Of a stretch of DNA of 64,000 bases, positions 44,898 through 52,779 are shown piece after piece (within the stretch, counting starts at the first letter, position 1; each line of letters starts with the position of its first letter). The translations under genes and the position numbers were made by a program. The notes under the pieces are model-generated. The model was given only the letters and a program-made list of their open reading frames with translations, did no database searches and had not been told where the DNA came from. The stretch comes from Mesorhizobium loti (lineage in GTDB: Bacteria; Pseudomonadota; Alphaproteobacteria; Rhizobiales; Rhizobiaceae), in assembly GCA_002356515.1 (NCBI GenBank), contig AP017605.1:6619020-6683019 (forward strand), in the 5' to 3' direction.

Positions 44898-45974
44898 ATG
44901 AAATTCGCCGTTTCGCTGACCATGGAACGCTTCTCGCCCGACATGCCGATGTCGAAGGTGAAGAGCAATCTGCTCGAACTGGCGCGCCTGGCCGACGAGG
45001 GCGGCTTCGAGACGCTGTGGACGGCGGAGCATCATACGATCGAATGCACGATCTCGCCCAACCCGCTGATGACGCTGACCTGGCTTGCCCAGCATACCGA
45101 GCAGATCCGGCTTGGCACCTCGACGCTGGTCGCGCCCTACTGGAGCCCGATCAGGCTGGCGGGGGAGGCGGCACTTTGCGATCACCTGACCGGCGGGCGG
45201 CTGGAGTTCGGCATTGCGCGCGGCTCCTACCAATACGAGTTCGACCGCATGGCCGGCGGCATGCCGCAGCAGGAAGGCGTTGCCTATCTGAAGGAGTTGG
45301 TGCCGGCGGTGAAGAAGCTGTGGGCGCAGGATTATGCCCATGACGGCCACTACTGGAAGTTCCCGCTCGCCGCCGGTGTGCCGAAACCGCTGCAGAAGCC
45401 GCATCCGCCGATCTGGGTGGCCGCGCGAGACCCGGGAACCTTCGATTGGGCCGTCGGCATCGGCGCCTCGATCCTGTCGACGCCCTTGTCGGCGCCTGCA
45501 GCCGAGATCGCCGTGCTCGGCGAGAAATTCCGCAAGGCCGTTGCCGATCATCCGGAGGTGCCGCGCCCGCGCCTGATGATGCAGCGGCGCACTTGCGTCT
45601 ACGAACGGGCGCAGGATTGGGAGGTCGCGGTCGGTCATGCCATCGACTACGGCCGCGCCTTCGAGAACCTGTTCCAGAACATCGGCACCGTGCAAAACGG
45701 CTTTCCCGAAGCCGTCCCCTATGAGAGCGTCAAGGGCAAGGACAATTACAATCCCGAGAACATCCGCCGCAACCTGATGTTCGGCACGCCGGACGAGGTG
45801 ATCGAGAAGCTGCTCGACTATGAAGCGGCGGGTGTCGACCAATACTGCCTCGGCCTGACGTTCAACCTGCCGTTCGAGCTGCAGAAGAAGACGATCAAGC
45901 TTTGGGTCGACGAGGTGATGCCGGTCTTTGCCGCGCGCGAGCGCGACAGGGCGCGCCAGGCGGCGAGGGCGTGA
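44898..45974 (+). CDS. LLM-class flavin-dependent monooxygenase
   Basis: The 358-residue protein has the luciferase-like TIM-barrel pattern: LARLADEGGFETLWTAEHH near residue 27, RLGTSTLVAPYWSPIRLAGE near residue 71, LTGGRLEFGIARGSYQYEF near residue 96, and WVAARDP near residue 174. It uses reduced FMN and oxygen to hydroxylate or cleave an organic substrate, often a sulfur- or nitrogen-containing one. The two-domain flavin reductase upstream is its probable partner. GGGGAGA lies before the ATG. Its stop is 2 bp before the hydrolase start. Confidence 0.9.
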   Translation: MKFAVSLTMERFSPDMPMSKVKSNLLELARLADEGGFETLWTAEHHTIECTISPNPLMTLTWLAQHTEQIRLGTSTLVAPYWSPIRLAGEAALCDHLTGGRLEFGIARGSYQYEFDRMAGGMPQQEGVAYLKELVPAVKKLWAQDYAHDGHYWKFPLAAGVPKPLQKPHPPIWVAARDPGTFDWAVGIGASILSTPLSAPAAEIAVLGEKFRKAVADHPEVPRPRLMMQRRTCVYERAQDWEVAVGHAIDYGRAFENLFQNIGTVQNGFPEAVPYESVKGKDNYNPENIRRNLMFGTPDEVIEKLLDYEAAGVDQYCLGLTFNLPFELQKKTIKLWVDEVMPVFAARERDRARQAARA

Positions 45975-45976
45975 TC

Positions 45977-46804
45977 ATGGCGCGCTCCGGCCAGCTCGAT
46001 GTCGAGGGCGTGCTGCTCAACTGGCGCCTGGACGGCGAGGGCGGCGTGCCGCTGGTCTGCATCCATGGCGTCGGCTCCTACCTCGAAGCCTGGAATGGCG
46101 TGGCCGGGCGGTTGAAGGATCGCTTCGCGGTCCTCACCTTCGACCTGCGTGGCCATGGCCGCTCCAGCCGGATCAAAGGCCGCTACGAGATCGACGAATT
46201 CGTCGGCGAGACACTGGCGCTGGCCGACCATGTCGGGTTCGTCACCTTTCATCTGGCCGGGTTTTCGCTGGGTGGCCTGATCGCACAGCGCCTGGCGCTG
46301 ACGCATGCCGAACGCCTGCAGAAACTGGTGCTGCTGTCGACGGTCGCCGGCCGCACGCCTGAGGAGCGGCACGCGGTGCGCGGCCGGCTGGCGGCGCTGA
46401 TGGCGAGCGATGCCTCGGCGCATCACGCCGCCTCGCTGTCGCGTTGGTTGACGGAGGATTTTCAGGACAGCAACCCGGAGGTCATCGCCGAGCTGCGCCG
46501 GCGGGACGCCGAGAACGATCGTGACTGCTACGCGGCGGCCTATCGCGTTCTCGCCGAGACCGATTTTGGCGGCATTCTCGACCGCATCACCTGCCCGACA
46601 CTGATCGTAACCGGCGAGGACGACCAGGGTTCCAGCCCGCGCATGGCGCGGCTGATGCACGAGCAGGTGCAGGGCTCGGAGCTCGCCATCCTGCCTGGGC
46701 TTCGCCATTCGATCCTTATCGAGGCGCCGGCTCTCGTCGCTGGCACGATGGCCGACTTCCTGCTGGGCGTCGGTCGCACGAGAGGGGCCGTCGCGCATGG
46801 GTAG
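45977..46804 (+). CDS. Alpha/beta-fold hydrolase
   Basis: The 275-residue protein has the oxyanion strand VCIHGVGS near residue 25, the nucleophile elbow GFSLGG near residue 94, the acid in TGEDDQGS and the catalytic His in GLRHSILIE, a complete triad. It resembles 3-oxoadipate enol-lactonase and related carboxylester or amide hydrolases. The ATG at 45977 is preceded by GAGGGCG. It should act after the monooxygenase on an ester, lactone or formamide-like product. Confidence 0.9.
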   Translation: MARSGQLDVEGVLLNWRLDGEGGVPLVCIHGVGSYLEAWNGVAGRLKDRFAVLTFDLRGHGRSSRIKGRYEIDEFVGETLALADHVGFVTFHLAGFSLGGLIAQRLALTHAERLQKLVLLSTVAGRTPEERHAVRGRLAALMASDASAHHAASLSRWLTEDFQDSNPEVIAELRRRDAENDRDCYAAAYRVLAETDFGGILDRITCPTLIVTGEDDQGSSPRMARLMHEQVQGSELAILPGLRHSILIEAPALVAGTMADFLLGVGRTRGAVAHG

Positions 46805-46805
46805 C

Positions 46806-47007
46806 GGTCTTCGCGGAGCAGGTGAGGGCATCTCGCCGGCAACAGGCCAAAGCTTTCCCCGTGAGCGAGGGAATGACCGCTGCAAACATCCTCCGCGGCA
46901 GCGGAAGACCAGACCGGCTCGGGCATCGCTAAATCCGCGAGCCGTCCGGAGGATGCCGACCTCGTCGGCGAGGGATTGCGAGATCATGGCCGGCCGAAAC
47001 GGCCATG
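46806..47007 (+). other. Structured leader candidate upstream of the polar amino-acid importer
   Basis: The 240-bp gap holds no gene. It has several possible stems: CATCCTCCG (46887-46895) with CGGAGGATG (46947-46955), enclosing CGGCTCG/CGAGCCG; GCCGAC/GTCGGC at 46955-46969; CATGGCC/GGCCATG at 46985-47007; and GGTCTTC (46806) with GAAGACC (46904), which would compete with the first. Seven-base pairings arise by chance in such GC-rich DNA; the 9-base one is less likely to. I recognise no known riboswitch class. Confidence 0.3.
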
Positions 47008-47044
47008 AACGTGAGTGACTGAACAACAACAGGGGAATACGCAC

Positions 47045-47878
47045 ATGAAAATCTGGAACAGACGACACGTGACGATGGCCACGGTGGCGCTTGCGCTTGG
47101 CGCATATCCTGCTCACGCCGGCGCGGTGCTCGATCGCGTGATGGCGGCGGGCACGCTCAAGGTGGCGACCGATGCCAACTGGGCGCCGCAGTCCTTCGTG
47201 AATGCCAGCAATGAGCTGGACGGCTTCGATGTCGACGTCGCCAAGGCGATCGGCAAGCACCTCGGCGTCAAGGTCGAGTTCGTCACGCCCGGCTGGGATA
47301 TCATCACCGCCGGCAACTGGGCAGGGCGCTGGGACATGCATGCCGGCTCGATGACGCCGACCAAGAAGCGCGCCGAGATCTTCGATTTTCCGGCGGTGTA
47401 CTATTACACACCGGCGGCCGTTGCCGTGCACAAGGACAGCAAGGCCAAGACGCTGGCCGATCTCGACGGCAAGGTGGTTGGCGCCACCAGCACCTCCACC
47501 TTCGAGGCCTATGCCAAGAAGGATCTGACGCTCGACGCCGCCGGCGCGCCGCCCTTCGAGTACAAGCTCAACCCGAAGGAGGTCCACTCCTACGAGAATT
47601 CGACGACCGCCTTCGACGACCTTCGCCTCGGCGACGGCGTGCGTCTCGACGCGGTGGTCTCTTCGCTGCCGTCGATCCTCGATGCTGAGAAGGCAGGCTA
47701 CCCGATCAAGCAGGTGGGCGATCCGGTCTTCTACGAACCGCTGGCAATCGCCATCGAGCGCGGCGATCCAGAACTGTCCGCTAAGATCGCCGACGCCGTG
47801 AAGGCGATGAAGGCGGACGGCACGCTGAGCAAGCTATCGGAAAAGTGGTACGGCCAGGATTATTCGAAGACGAACTAG
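47045..47878 (+). CDS. Polar amino-acid-type ABC transporter substrate-binding protein
   Basis: The 277-residue protein has a signal peptide (hydrophobic run ending AYPAHAG) and a family 3 solute-binding fold with [32 protein letters not shown] and [23 protein letters not shown] fixes the ATG at 47045. It is the first gene of an importer operon that follows the monooxygenase module on the same strand, so it may carry that module's nitrogen-containing substrate. Confidence 0.9.
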   Translation: MKIWNRRHVTMATVALALGAYPAHAGAVLDRVMAAGTLKVATDANWAPQSFVNASNELDGFDVDVAKAIGKHLGVKVEFVTPGWDIITAGNWAGRWDMHAGSMTPTKKRAEIFDFPAVYYYTPAAVAVHKDSKAKTLADLDGKVVGATSTSTFEAYAKKDLTLDAAGAPPFEYKLNPKEVHSYENSTTAFDDLRLGDGVRLDAVVSSLPSILDAEKAGYPIKQVGDPVFYEPLAIAIERGDPELSAKIADAVKAMKADGTLSKLSEKWYGQDYSKTN

Positions 47879-47889
47879 CTCCCTTCAAA

Positions 47890-47915
47890 GGCGGCCTGCC
47901 TCGGGGCAGGCCGCC
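47890..47915 (+). other. Strong intercistronic hairpin after the binding-protein gene
   Basis: GGCGGCCTGCC pairs perfectly over 11 bp with GGCAGGCCGCC around the loop TCGG, starting 12 bases after the binding-protein stop. UUCG-like tight loop and GC stem favour a stable mRNA 3-prime end or partial terminator. No U-tract follows. Confidence 0.7.
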
Positions 47916-47934
47916 GAACAGCCGGTGCTCAAAG

Positions 47935-48909
47935 ATGCTTTATCCCGATACCGTCGAAGCCGAAATCCTCGTCCACAAACCCTGGTTCGTGGCGACGATG
48001 TTCGGCGTCGTTCTGGTTCTCTTCATGGCTTTCAACATGGCGGGCACCAGCTTCGCCGAACTGATGCGTCCGGTGATCGGCGAACCGTCGGTGAGTGGCC
48101 TCTACGGCCGCTTTGCCATTGCTTTCGCCATAGCGGTGATCTTCACCTTGAACGTCGTGCTGATCGGTTTCGCGCCGATCAAGTTCCAGATCGGCATCGT
48201 CTGGCTCGAACTGTTGCTGCTGTTCATCGCCTTCTTCGAGACCTTCCATCTCAGCCTGCCCTTCATCAGGGAGAAGCTGCCGTTCCTGATCGGCCAGGGC
48301 GTCGTCACCACGCTCTACGTCTCGGCGATCTCGATCGTCATCGCCTCCGTCATCGCCGTCGCCGGCGCGGTCGCCAAGCTCTCCAGCAATGGCTTCGCCT
48401 ACGCCATCGCCAGCTTCTACACCTCCTTCTTCCGTGGCCTTCCGCTGCTCATGCAGGTCTACCTGATCTATCTCGGCCTGCCGCAGCTCGGCTTCGTCAT
48501 CAATGCGGTGCCTGCGGGCATCCTGGCGCTTTCGCTCTGCTATGGCGCCTACATGACCGAGATCTTCCGCTCCGGCATACAGAGCATCGATCGCGGCCAG
48601 TGGGAGGCGTCGCGTTCCATGGGCTTCGGCTTCGCGCTGACCATGCGCCGTATCATCCTGCCGCAGGCGCTGCCGGTCATCATTCCGCCGACCGGCAACC
48701 AGTTCATCTCGATGCTGAAGGATTCCTCGCTGGTCTCGGTTATCGGCGTGTGGGAGCTCATGTTCCTGGCGCGCACCCTCGGCCAGAAGACTTTCCAGCA
48801 CATGGAGATGCTGATTTCGGCCGCGATGATCTACTGGATGCTGTCCATCTGCCTCGAACTGATCCAGGCGCGGATCGAGCGGCACTACCGCAGGAGCAAG
48901 GTCAGATGA
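47935..48909 (+). CDS. Polar amino-acid-type ABC transporter permease
   Basis: The 324-residue protein has three extra N-terminal membrane helices (about residues 18-105) before a HisM-type core with [29 protein letters not shown] and the EAA loop [20 protein letters not shown]. The ATG at 47935 lacks a strong ribosome site and follows the hairpin. It is probably a homodimer with the single ATPase downstream, whose start overlaps its stop (ATGA). Confidence 0.88.
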   Translation: MLYPDTVEAEILVHKPWFVATMFGVVLVLFMAFNMAGTSFAELMRPVIGEPSVSGLYGRFAIAFAIAVIFTLNVVLIGFAPIKFQIGIVWLELLLLFIAFFETFHLSLPFIREKLPFLIGQGVVTTLYVSAISIVIASVIAVAGAVAKLSSNGFAYAIASFYTSFFRGLPLLMQVYLIYLGLPQLGFVINAVPAGILALSLCYGAYMTEIFRSGIQSIDRGQWEASRSMGFGFALTMRRIILPQALPVIIPPTGNQFISMLKDSSLVSVIGVWELMFLARTLGQKTFQHMEMLISAAMIYWMLSICLELIQARIERHYRRSKVR

Positions 48910-49649
48910 ACGCTCATGTCATCATCGAAGCGCGCAACGTATCGAAGTGGTACGGCGCCTTTCATGTCTTGAAGGACATCAACCTGACCGTCCACAAGGG
49001 CGAGCGTATCGTCATCTGCGGGCCTTCGGGTTCCGGCAAATCGACGCTCATCCGCTGCTTCAATCGCCTGGAGGCGCATCAGGAGGGCGACATCACCGTC
49101 AACGGCGTCGCCCTGCATGGCAAGATGGGCAACGTCGCCGACGTGCGCTCCAACGTCGGCATGGTGTTCCAGCATTTCAACCTGTTTCCGCACATGACGG
49201 TGCTGATGAACTGCATGGCCGGCCCGATGTGGGTGAAGGGCGTGCCGGAAAAGGAGGCGCGCAAGACCGCGCTGAAGTTCCTCGAGCGGGTCCGCATTCC
49301 CGAGCAGGCGAACAAGTTCCCCATCCAGCTGTCCGGCGGCCAGCAGCAGCGTGTGGCGATTGCCCGCAGCCTGTGCATGCAACCGGCTGTCATGCTGTTC
49401 GACGAACCGACCTCCGCCCTCGACCCGGAAATGGTCTCGGAGGTGCTCGACACCATGACGGAACTTGCCCGCGACGGCATGACCATGGTGTGCGTGACGC
49501 ATGAAATGGGCTTTGCCCGCGCGGTGGCCGACCGGGTCATCTTCATGGACGCTGGCCAGATCGTCGAGGCGGGTACGCCGGACGAATTCTTCAGCCAGCC
49601 CCGCCACGATCGAACCAGATTGTTCCTCAGCCAGATTTTGAAGCACTGA
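48906..49649 (+). CDS. Polar amino-acid-type ABC transporter ATP-binding protein
   Basis: The 247-residue ATPase has Walker [11 protein letters not shown]-loop [14 protein letters not shown], signature LSGGQQQRV, Walker [15 protein letters not shown] and switch His in VTHEMG. It is closely related to the aapP product at 26775-27539 in overall pattern. It completes the three-gene importer. Confidence 0.92.
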   Translation: MNAHVIIEARNVSKWYGAFHVLKDINLTVHKGERIVICGPSGSGKSTLIRCFNRLEAHQEGDITVNGVALHGKMGNVADVRSNVGMVFQHFNLFPHMTVLMNCMAGPMWVKGVPEKEARKTALKFLERVRIPEQANKFPIQLSGGQQQRVAIARSLCMQPAVMLFDEPTSALDPEMVSEVLDTMTELARDGMTMVCVTHEMGFARAVADRVIFMDAGQIVEAGTPDEFFSQPRHDRTRLFLSQILKH

Positions 49650-49651
49650 GT

Positions 49652-49682
49652 AGAGCGTTCCACCGTCTCACGAGAATGCTCT
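49652..49682 (+). terminator. Probable terminator-like palindrome
   Basis: AGAGCGTTC and GAATGCTCT can pair over nine positions with one G-U, around a 13-base loop, 2 bases after the stop of the ATPase gene. No clear run of T follows, so termination is inferred from position. Confidence 0.4.
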
Positions 49683-49796
49683 GTCGGTACGGACTCCAGG
49701 GGCCGCTGCGAACGCCCGTTTTCTTCGCACGGCCGCCTCGACAGTGAGGCCGTCATGCATGCGCCTGAGGCCCGAGCGCGGCCAGCGCCGGCCTGG

Positions 49797-49811
49797 TTAG
49801 GCCCAGCCTAA
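49797..49811. promoter_or_regulatory. Operator candidate TTAGG-N5-CCTAA
   Basis: TTAGGCCCAGCCTAA is a perfect 5-bp inverted repeat, 171 bp upstream of the binding-protein ATG. It contains the LysR-type T-N11-A pattern. The same palindrome with a different spacer lies at 60874-60888, so a shared LysR-type regulator, possibly the one at 58644-59579, is inferred. Confidence 0.45.
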
Positions 49812-49835
49812 GCAGAATTATCGAAAATCATTATT

Positions 49836-49848
49836 TGTGCATCGCACA
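49836..49848. promoter_or_regulatory. Operator-like palindrome TGTGC-N3-GCACA
   Basis: A perfect 5-bp inverted repeat with a 3-base spacer, 134 bp upstream of the binding-protein ATG. No second copy was noticed, so its role is uncertain. Confidence 0.3.
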
Positions 49849-49981
49849 CAGCGTGCTTTGCTCCATCCGCCGGCTGAAAGACAACAAAAAGAACGTCAGG
49901 CGGCAGCCTTCGGCGATGCGTCCGAAGCGGGTTGTTTTGGCGCGGGCAGCGCCTGACCTCAGAAAAAGACAGGGGAACGTG

Positions 49982-50971
49982 ATGACGACAATAATCTCGA
50001 AGTTTCGCCGTGCCGCGCTGGCGGCCGGCATTGCCTTGAGCGCGCTTTCGGTGAGCCTCCACGCCGAAGCCGGCAGCTTGAAGCTGGGCATGACGACCTG
50101 GGTCGGATACGGCCCGCTCTTCCTTGCGCGCGACATGGGCTACTTCAAGGAGGGCGGCCTCGATGTCTCGCTCGAAATCATCGAGGAAGCGTCGATGTAC
50201 ATGGCGGCCGTCGCCGCCGGCGAGCTCAACGGCAGCGCCTCGACCATCGACGAAATCATGAAGTACCGTTCGAAGGACGTCTGCTTCAAATCGGTCTATG
50301 CCCTGGACGACAGCCATGGCGGCGACGGCGTCCTGGCGCCCAGCAACGTCAAAAGCGTCGCCGACCTCAAGGGCATGGAAGTCGGGCTGAACGAAGGCTC
50401 GGTGTCGCAGTTCTGGTTCAACATCCTGCTCAAGCAGGCCGGTCTCAGCCAGACCGACGTGAAGATCACCAATATGACGGCCGATGACGCCGCTGCCGCC
50501 TTCATGGCCGATCGTATTCCCGTTGCCGTCACCTGGGAACCGCATCTGACGCTGGCCAAGAAGGAAAACAAGGGCCAGGTCCTGATCGACTCCTCGAAGA
50601 CGCCCGGCCTGATCGTCGATGTGGTGGCGCTGAACTGCGACTACATCACCAAGAACCCCGGGGATGTCGAGGCGCTGGTGAAGGGCCTCTACAAGGCCAA
50701 CGAGTTCATCAAGGAAAATCCCGCGAAGGCCTATGAGGTGATGGCCAAGGGCGTCGGCGGCTGGCTCAAGGATCCGAAGGACTTCGCCTCCTCCGCCGCG
50801 GGCGTGAATTTCTACGGCAAGGATCGCAATGCCCAGTTCTTCGCCGGTGGCGAGGCTGGCGAAGCCGGCAAGCTGATCAAGCTTGGCGGCGACATCTGGG
50901 GCGGCTTCGGCAAGCTCAAGATGGACATCAAATACGACGACCTCGTCGATACGTCCTTCCTCGCGAAGTGA
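49982..50971 (+). CDS. NitT/TauT-type ABC transporter substrate-binding protein
   Basis: The 329-residue protein has a signal peptide (cleavage near LHAEAG) and the SsuA/THI5-like fold: LGMTTWVGYGPLFLARDMGY near residue 34, and AVTWEPHLTLAKKE near residue 181. Family substrates include taurine, alkanesulfonates, nitrate and pyrimidine precursors. GGGGAACGTG fixes the ATG at 49982. It is first in an operon with permease and ATPase; the following oxidases suggest an amine or sulfonate-like substrate. Confidence 0.88.
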   Translation: MTTIISKFRRAALAAGIALSALSVSLHAEAGSLKLGMTTWVGYGPLFLARDMGYFKEGGLDVSLEIIEEASMYMAAVAAGELNGSASTIDEIMKYRSKDVCFKSVYALDDSHGGDGVLAPSNVKSVADLKGMEVGLNEGSVSQFWFNILLKQAGLSQTDVKITNMTADDAAAAFMADRIPVAVTWEPHLTLAKKENKGQVLIDSSKTPGLIVDVVALNCDYITKNPGDVEALVKGLYKANEFIKENPAKAYEVMAKGVGGWLKDPKDFASSAAGVNFYGKDRNAQFFAGGEAGEAGKLIKLGGDIWGGFGKLKMDIKYDDLVDTSFLAK

Positions 50972-50993
50972 TCTGACCTCGTGAAGTGAGCTC

Positions 50994-51035
50994 GCTGGAC
51001 CGCGGGCCGAGCCTCGCGCCTGCGGTCCATCCAGC
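50994..51035 (+). other. Intercistronic hairpin after the binding-protein gene
   Basis: GCTGGACCGC pairs with GCGGTCCATCCAGC, twelve pairs interrupted by a two-base bulge, around an 18-base loop. It starts 23 bases after the binding-protein stop and parallels hairpins in the other ABC operons of the window. Confidence 0.5.
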
Positions 51036-51050
51036 CCAAAGGGTTTCCCT

Positions 51051-51917
51051 GTGACACTGGCACCGAATGCAACGTCTCCCATCAGCCATATCGTGACCAC
51101 GAGCGTGGACAAAAATCAGCCCGGTCGATCCGCCTGGAAAGCTGTCACCACGCCTTTTCGGGCCGTGTCGCGGCCTCTCTCCATCACGCTCAGCGTCCTG
51201 GTCTGGGGCGCGGTCATCGGCGGCTGGTTCGCCTTGACCTATTCCGGCGCGGTGAAGGAAATGTTCCTGCCGCGCCCGGAATCCGTCTTGGTCACCACCA
51301 TCAACATGGCGCTTGACGGCTCCTTGTGGGAGCACGTGCTGGCCAGCGTCCAGGTGGTGCTGATCGGTTTCGTCATTTCGAGCGTCGTGGCGGTGCCGCT
51401 TGGATTGACGATGGGCACCTACCGCATCGTCCAGGCCGCGCTCGACCCGCTCGTCAATTTCATCCGCTATCTGCCGGTGACGTCCTTCGTGCCGCTGTTC
51501 ATCCTGTGGATCGGCATCGGCATCGAGCAGCGCGTGGCCGTCATCATCTTCGGCATTTTCTTCCAGCAATTGGTGATGATCGCCGACAGCGCCCGCGGCG
51601 TTCAGCGCGACCTCGTCAATGCGGCCTACACGCTCGGCACGAAACGCGGCGACACGGTCTTCCATATCGTCTTTCCGGCGACGCTTCCCAACGTGCTCGA
51701 CGTGCTGCGCGTCACCATGGGCTGGGCCTGGACCTATCTCGTCGTTGCCGAACTCGTCGCCGCGCGCAGCGGACTTGGCTACATTTCGCTGAAGGCGATG
51801 CGCGGCTTCCAGGTCGACGTCATCTTCATGGCCATCGCCCTGATCGGCATCCTTGGCCTTTGCACCGACCAATTGTTCCGGGGCATCCGCCGCCTCGTCG
51901 CTCCCTGGGCCAATTGA
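51051..51917 (+). CDS. NitT/TauT-type ABC transporter permease
   Basis: The 288-residue inner-membrane protein has about six helices and the conserved cytoplasmic loop VNAAYTLGTKRGDTVFHIVFPATLPNVL (an EAA-type loop, residues about 185-212). Translation starts at GTG; an internal ATG would remove the first helix. It lies between binding protein and ATPase and should form a homodimer. Confidence 0.88.
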   Translation: MTLAPNATSPISHIVTTSVDKNQPGRSAWKAVTTPFRAVSRPLSITLSVLVWGAVIGGWFALTYSGAVKEMFLPRPESVLVTTINMALDGSLWEHVLASVQVVLIGFVISSVVAVPLGLTMGTYRIVQAALDPLVNFIRYLPVTSFVPLFILWIGIGIEQRVAVIIFGIFFQQLVMIADSARGVQRDLVNAAYTLGTKRGDTVFHIVFPATLPNVLDVLRVTMGWAWTYLVVAELVAARSGLGYISLKAMRGFQVDVIFMAIALIGILGLCTDQLFRGIRRLVAPWAN

Positions 51918-51930
51918 GGAGTTTGCCGAC

Positions 51931-52734
51931 ATGGACGCCCTGACACTCGCGACGAAACCGAAGAGCGCCGACATCGCCATCGACAATGTGGTCCTGCGCT
52001 ACGGCAAGGGCGACAATGCGGTGCTGGCGCTGGACGGCATCTCCTTCCATGTCGTGCCCAACGAGTTCTGCGTGATCGTCGGCCCATCCGGCTGCGGCAA
52101 GTCGAGCCTGCTCTATCTCATCGCCGGGCTGGAGGAGCGCACCGGCGGCATGATCTCGGTCGGCGGCAAGCCGGTTACCGAGCCGGGCCCCGATCGCGGC
52201 ATGGTGTTTCAGGCCTATACGCTGTTTCCCTGGCTGACCGTGGCGCAGAACATCGAATACGGCCCGAAGCGGAAAAGTATGCCGGCGGCCGAACGCAAGG
52301 CCATCGTCGAGCATTTCCTGCATGAGGTCGGCCTGGCGAAATTCGCCAACCACTATCCCTCGCAGCTGTCGGGCGGCATGAAGCAGCGCGTGGCGATCGC
52401 GCGTGCGCTCGCCAACGATCCGCAGGTGCTGCTGATGGACGAACCTTTCGGCGCGCTCGACAGCCAGACCCGCCACTCCATGCAGAAGCTTCTCTTGCGG
52501 ATTTGGGACCATTCCAAGAAAACCGTGCTGTTCGTCACCCACGACATTGACGAGGCGATCCTGCTGGCGGACCGGGTGCTCGTCATGTCCGGCCGGCCCG
52601 GCCAGATCAAGAAGGAAATCCGCGTCGGCTTCTCGCGCCCGCGCAGCATGGATCTGGTCATGGAGCCGAACTTCATCGCCATGAAGCGGGAAATCCTCGA
52701 GCTGTTGAAGAACGACGAAGACGAAGAGCACTAG
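51931..52734 (+). CDS. NitT/TauT-type ABC transporter ATP-binding protein
   Basis: The 267-residue ATPase has Walker A GPSGCGKSS, Q-loop MVFQAYTLFPWLTV, signature LSGGMKQRV, Walker B VLLMDEPFGALD and switch His in VTHDIDEA, diagnostic of the SsuB/TauB/NrtD group. GAGGAG lies upstream of the ATG. Its TAG abuts the palindromic repeat at 52735-52779. Confidence 0.92.
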   Translation: MDALTLATKPKSADIAIDNVVLRYGKGDNAVLALDGISFHVVPNEFCVIVGPSGCGKSSLLYLIAGLEERTGGMISVGGKPVTEPGPDRGMVFQAYTLFPWLTVAQNIEYGPKRKSMPAAERKAIVEHFLHEVGLAKFANHYPSQLSGGMKQRVAIARALANDPQVLLMDEPFGALDSQTRHSMQKLLLRIWDHSKKTVLFVTHDIDEAILLADRVLVMSGRPGQIKKEIRVGFSRPRSMDLVMEPNFIAMKREILELLKNDEDEEH

Positions 52735-52779
52735 TGCATGTCGCCCAAAAGTGACTCGGTTTTGGGAAGACGACATGCA
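52735..52779 (+). repeat. Palindromic intergenic element overlapping a start codon
   Basis: Nested arms TGCATGTCG/CGACATGCA (9 bp) and CCCAAAA/TTTTGGG (7 bp) enclose the loop GTGACTCGG, with a four-base bulge. The shape and loop resemble the 48-bp repeat at 34606 and 55841. The element starts directly after the ATPase stop, and its right arm contains the likely ATG of the next gene. Confidence 0.7.

Larger units (their letters stand above)
49650..49981. other. 332-bp gap with an inverted repeat and two operator-like palindromes
   Basis: No gene is visible. Next to the upstream ATPase stop an imperfect palindrome, AGAGCGTTC with GAATGCTCT (49652-49682), may terminate that operon. Further on are TTAGGCCCAGCCTAA (49797-49811) and TGTGCATCGCACA (49836-49848), then the ribosome site of the next binding-protein gene. 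The promoter of the NitT/TauT-type operon must lie here. Confidence 0.5.

Noticed and set aside
46801..47018. Small plus-strand gene between the hydrolase and the binding protein
   Set aside because: Basic, low-complexity residues, no ribosome site and no domain; the region looks more like a leader.
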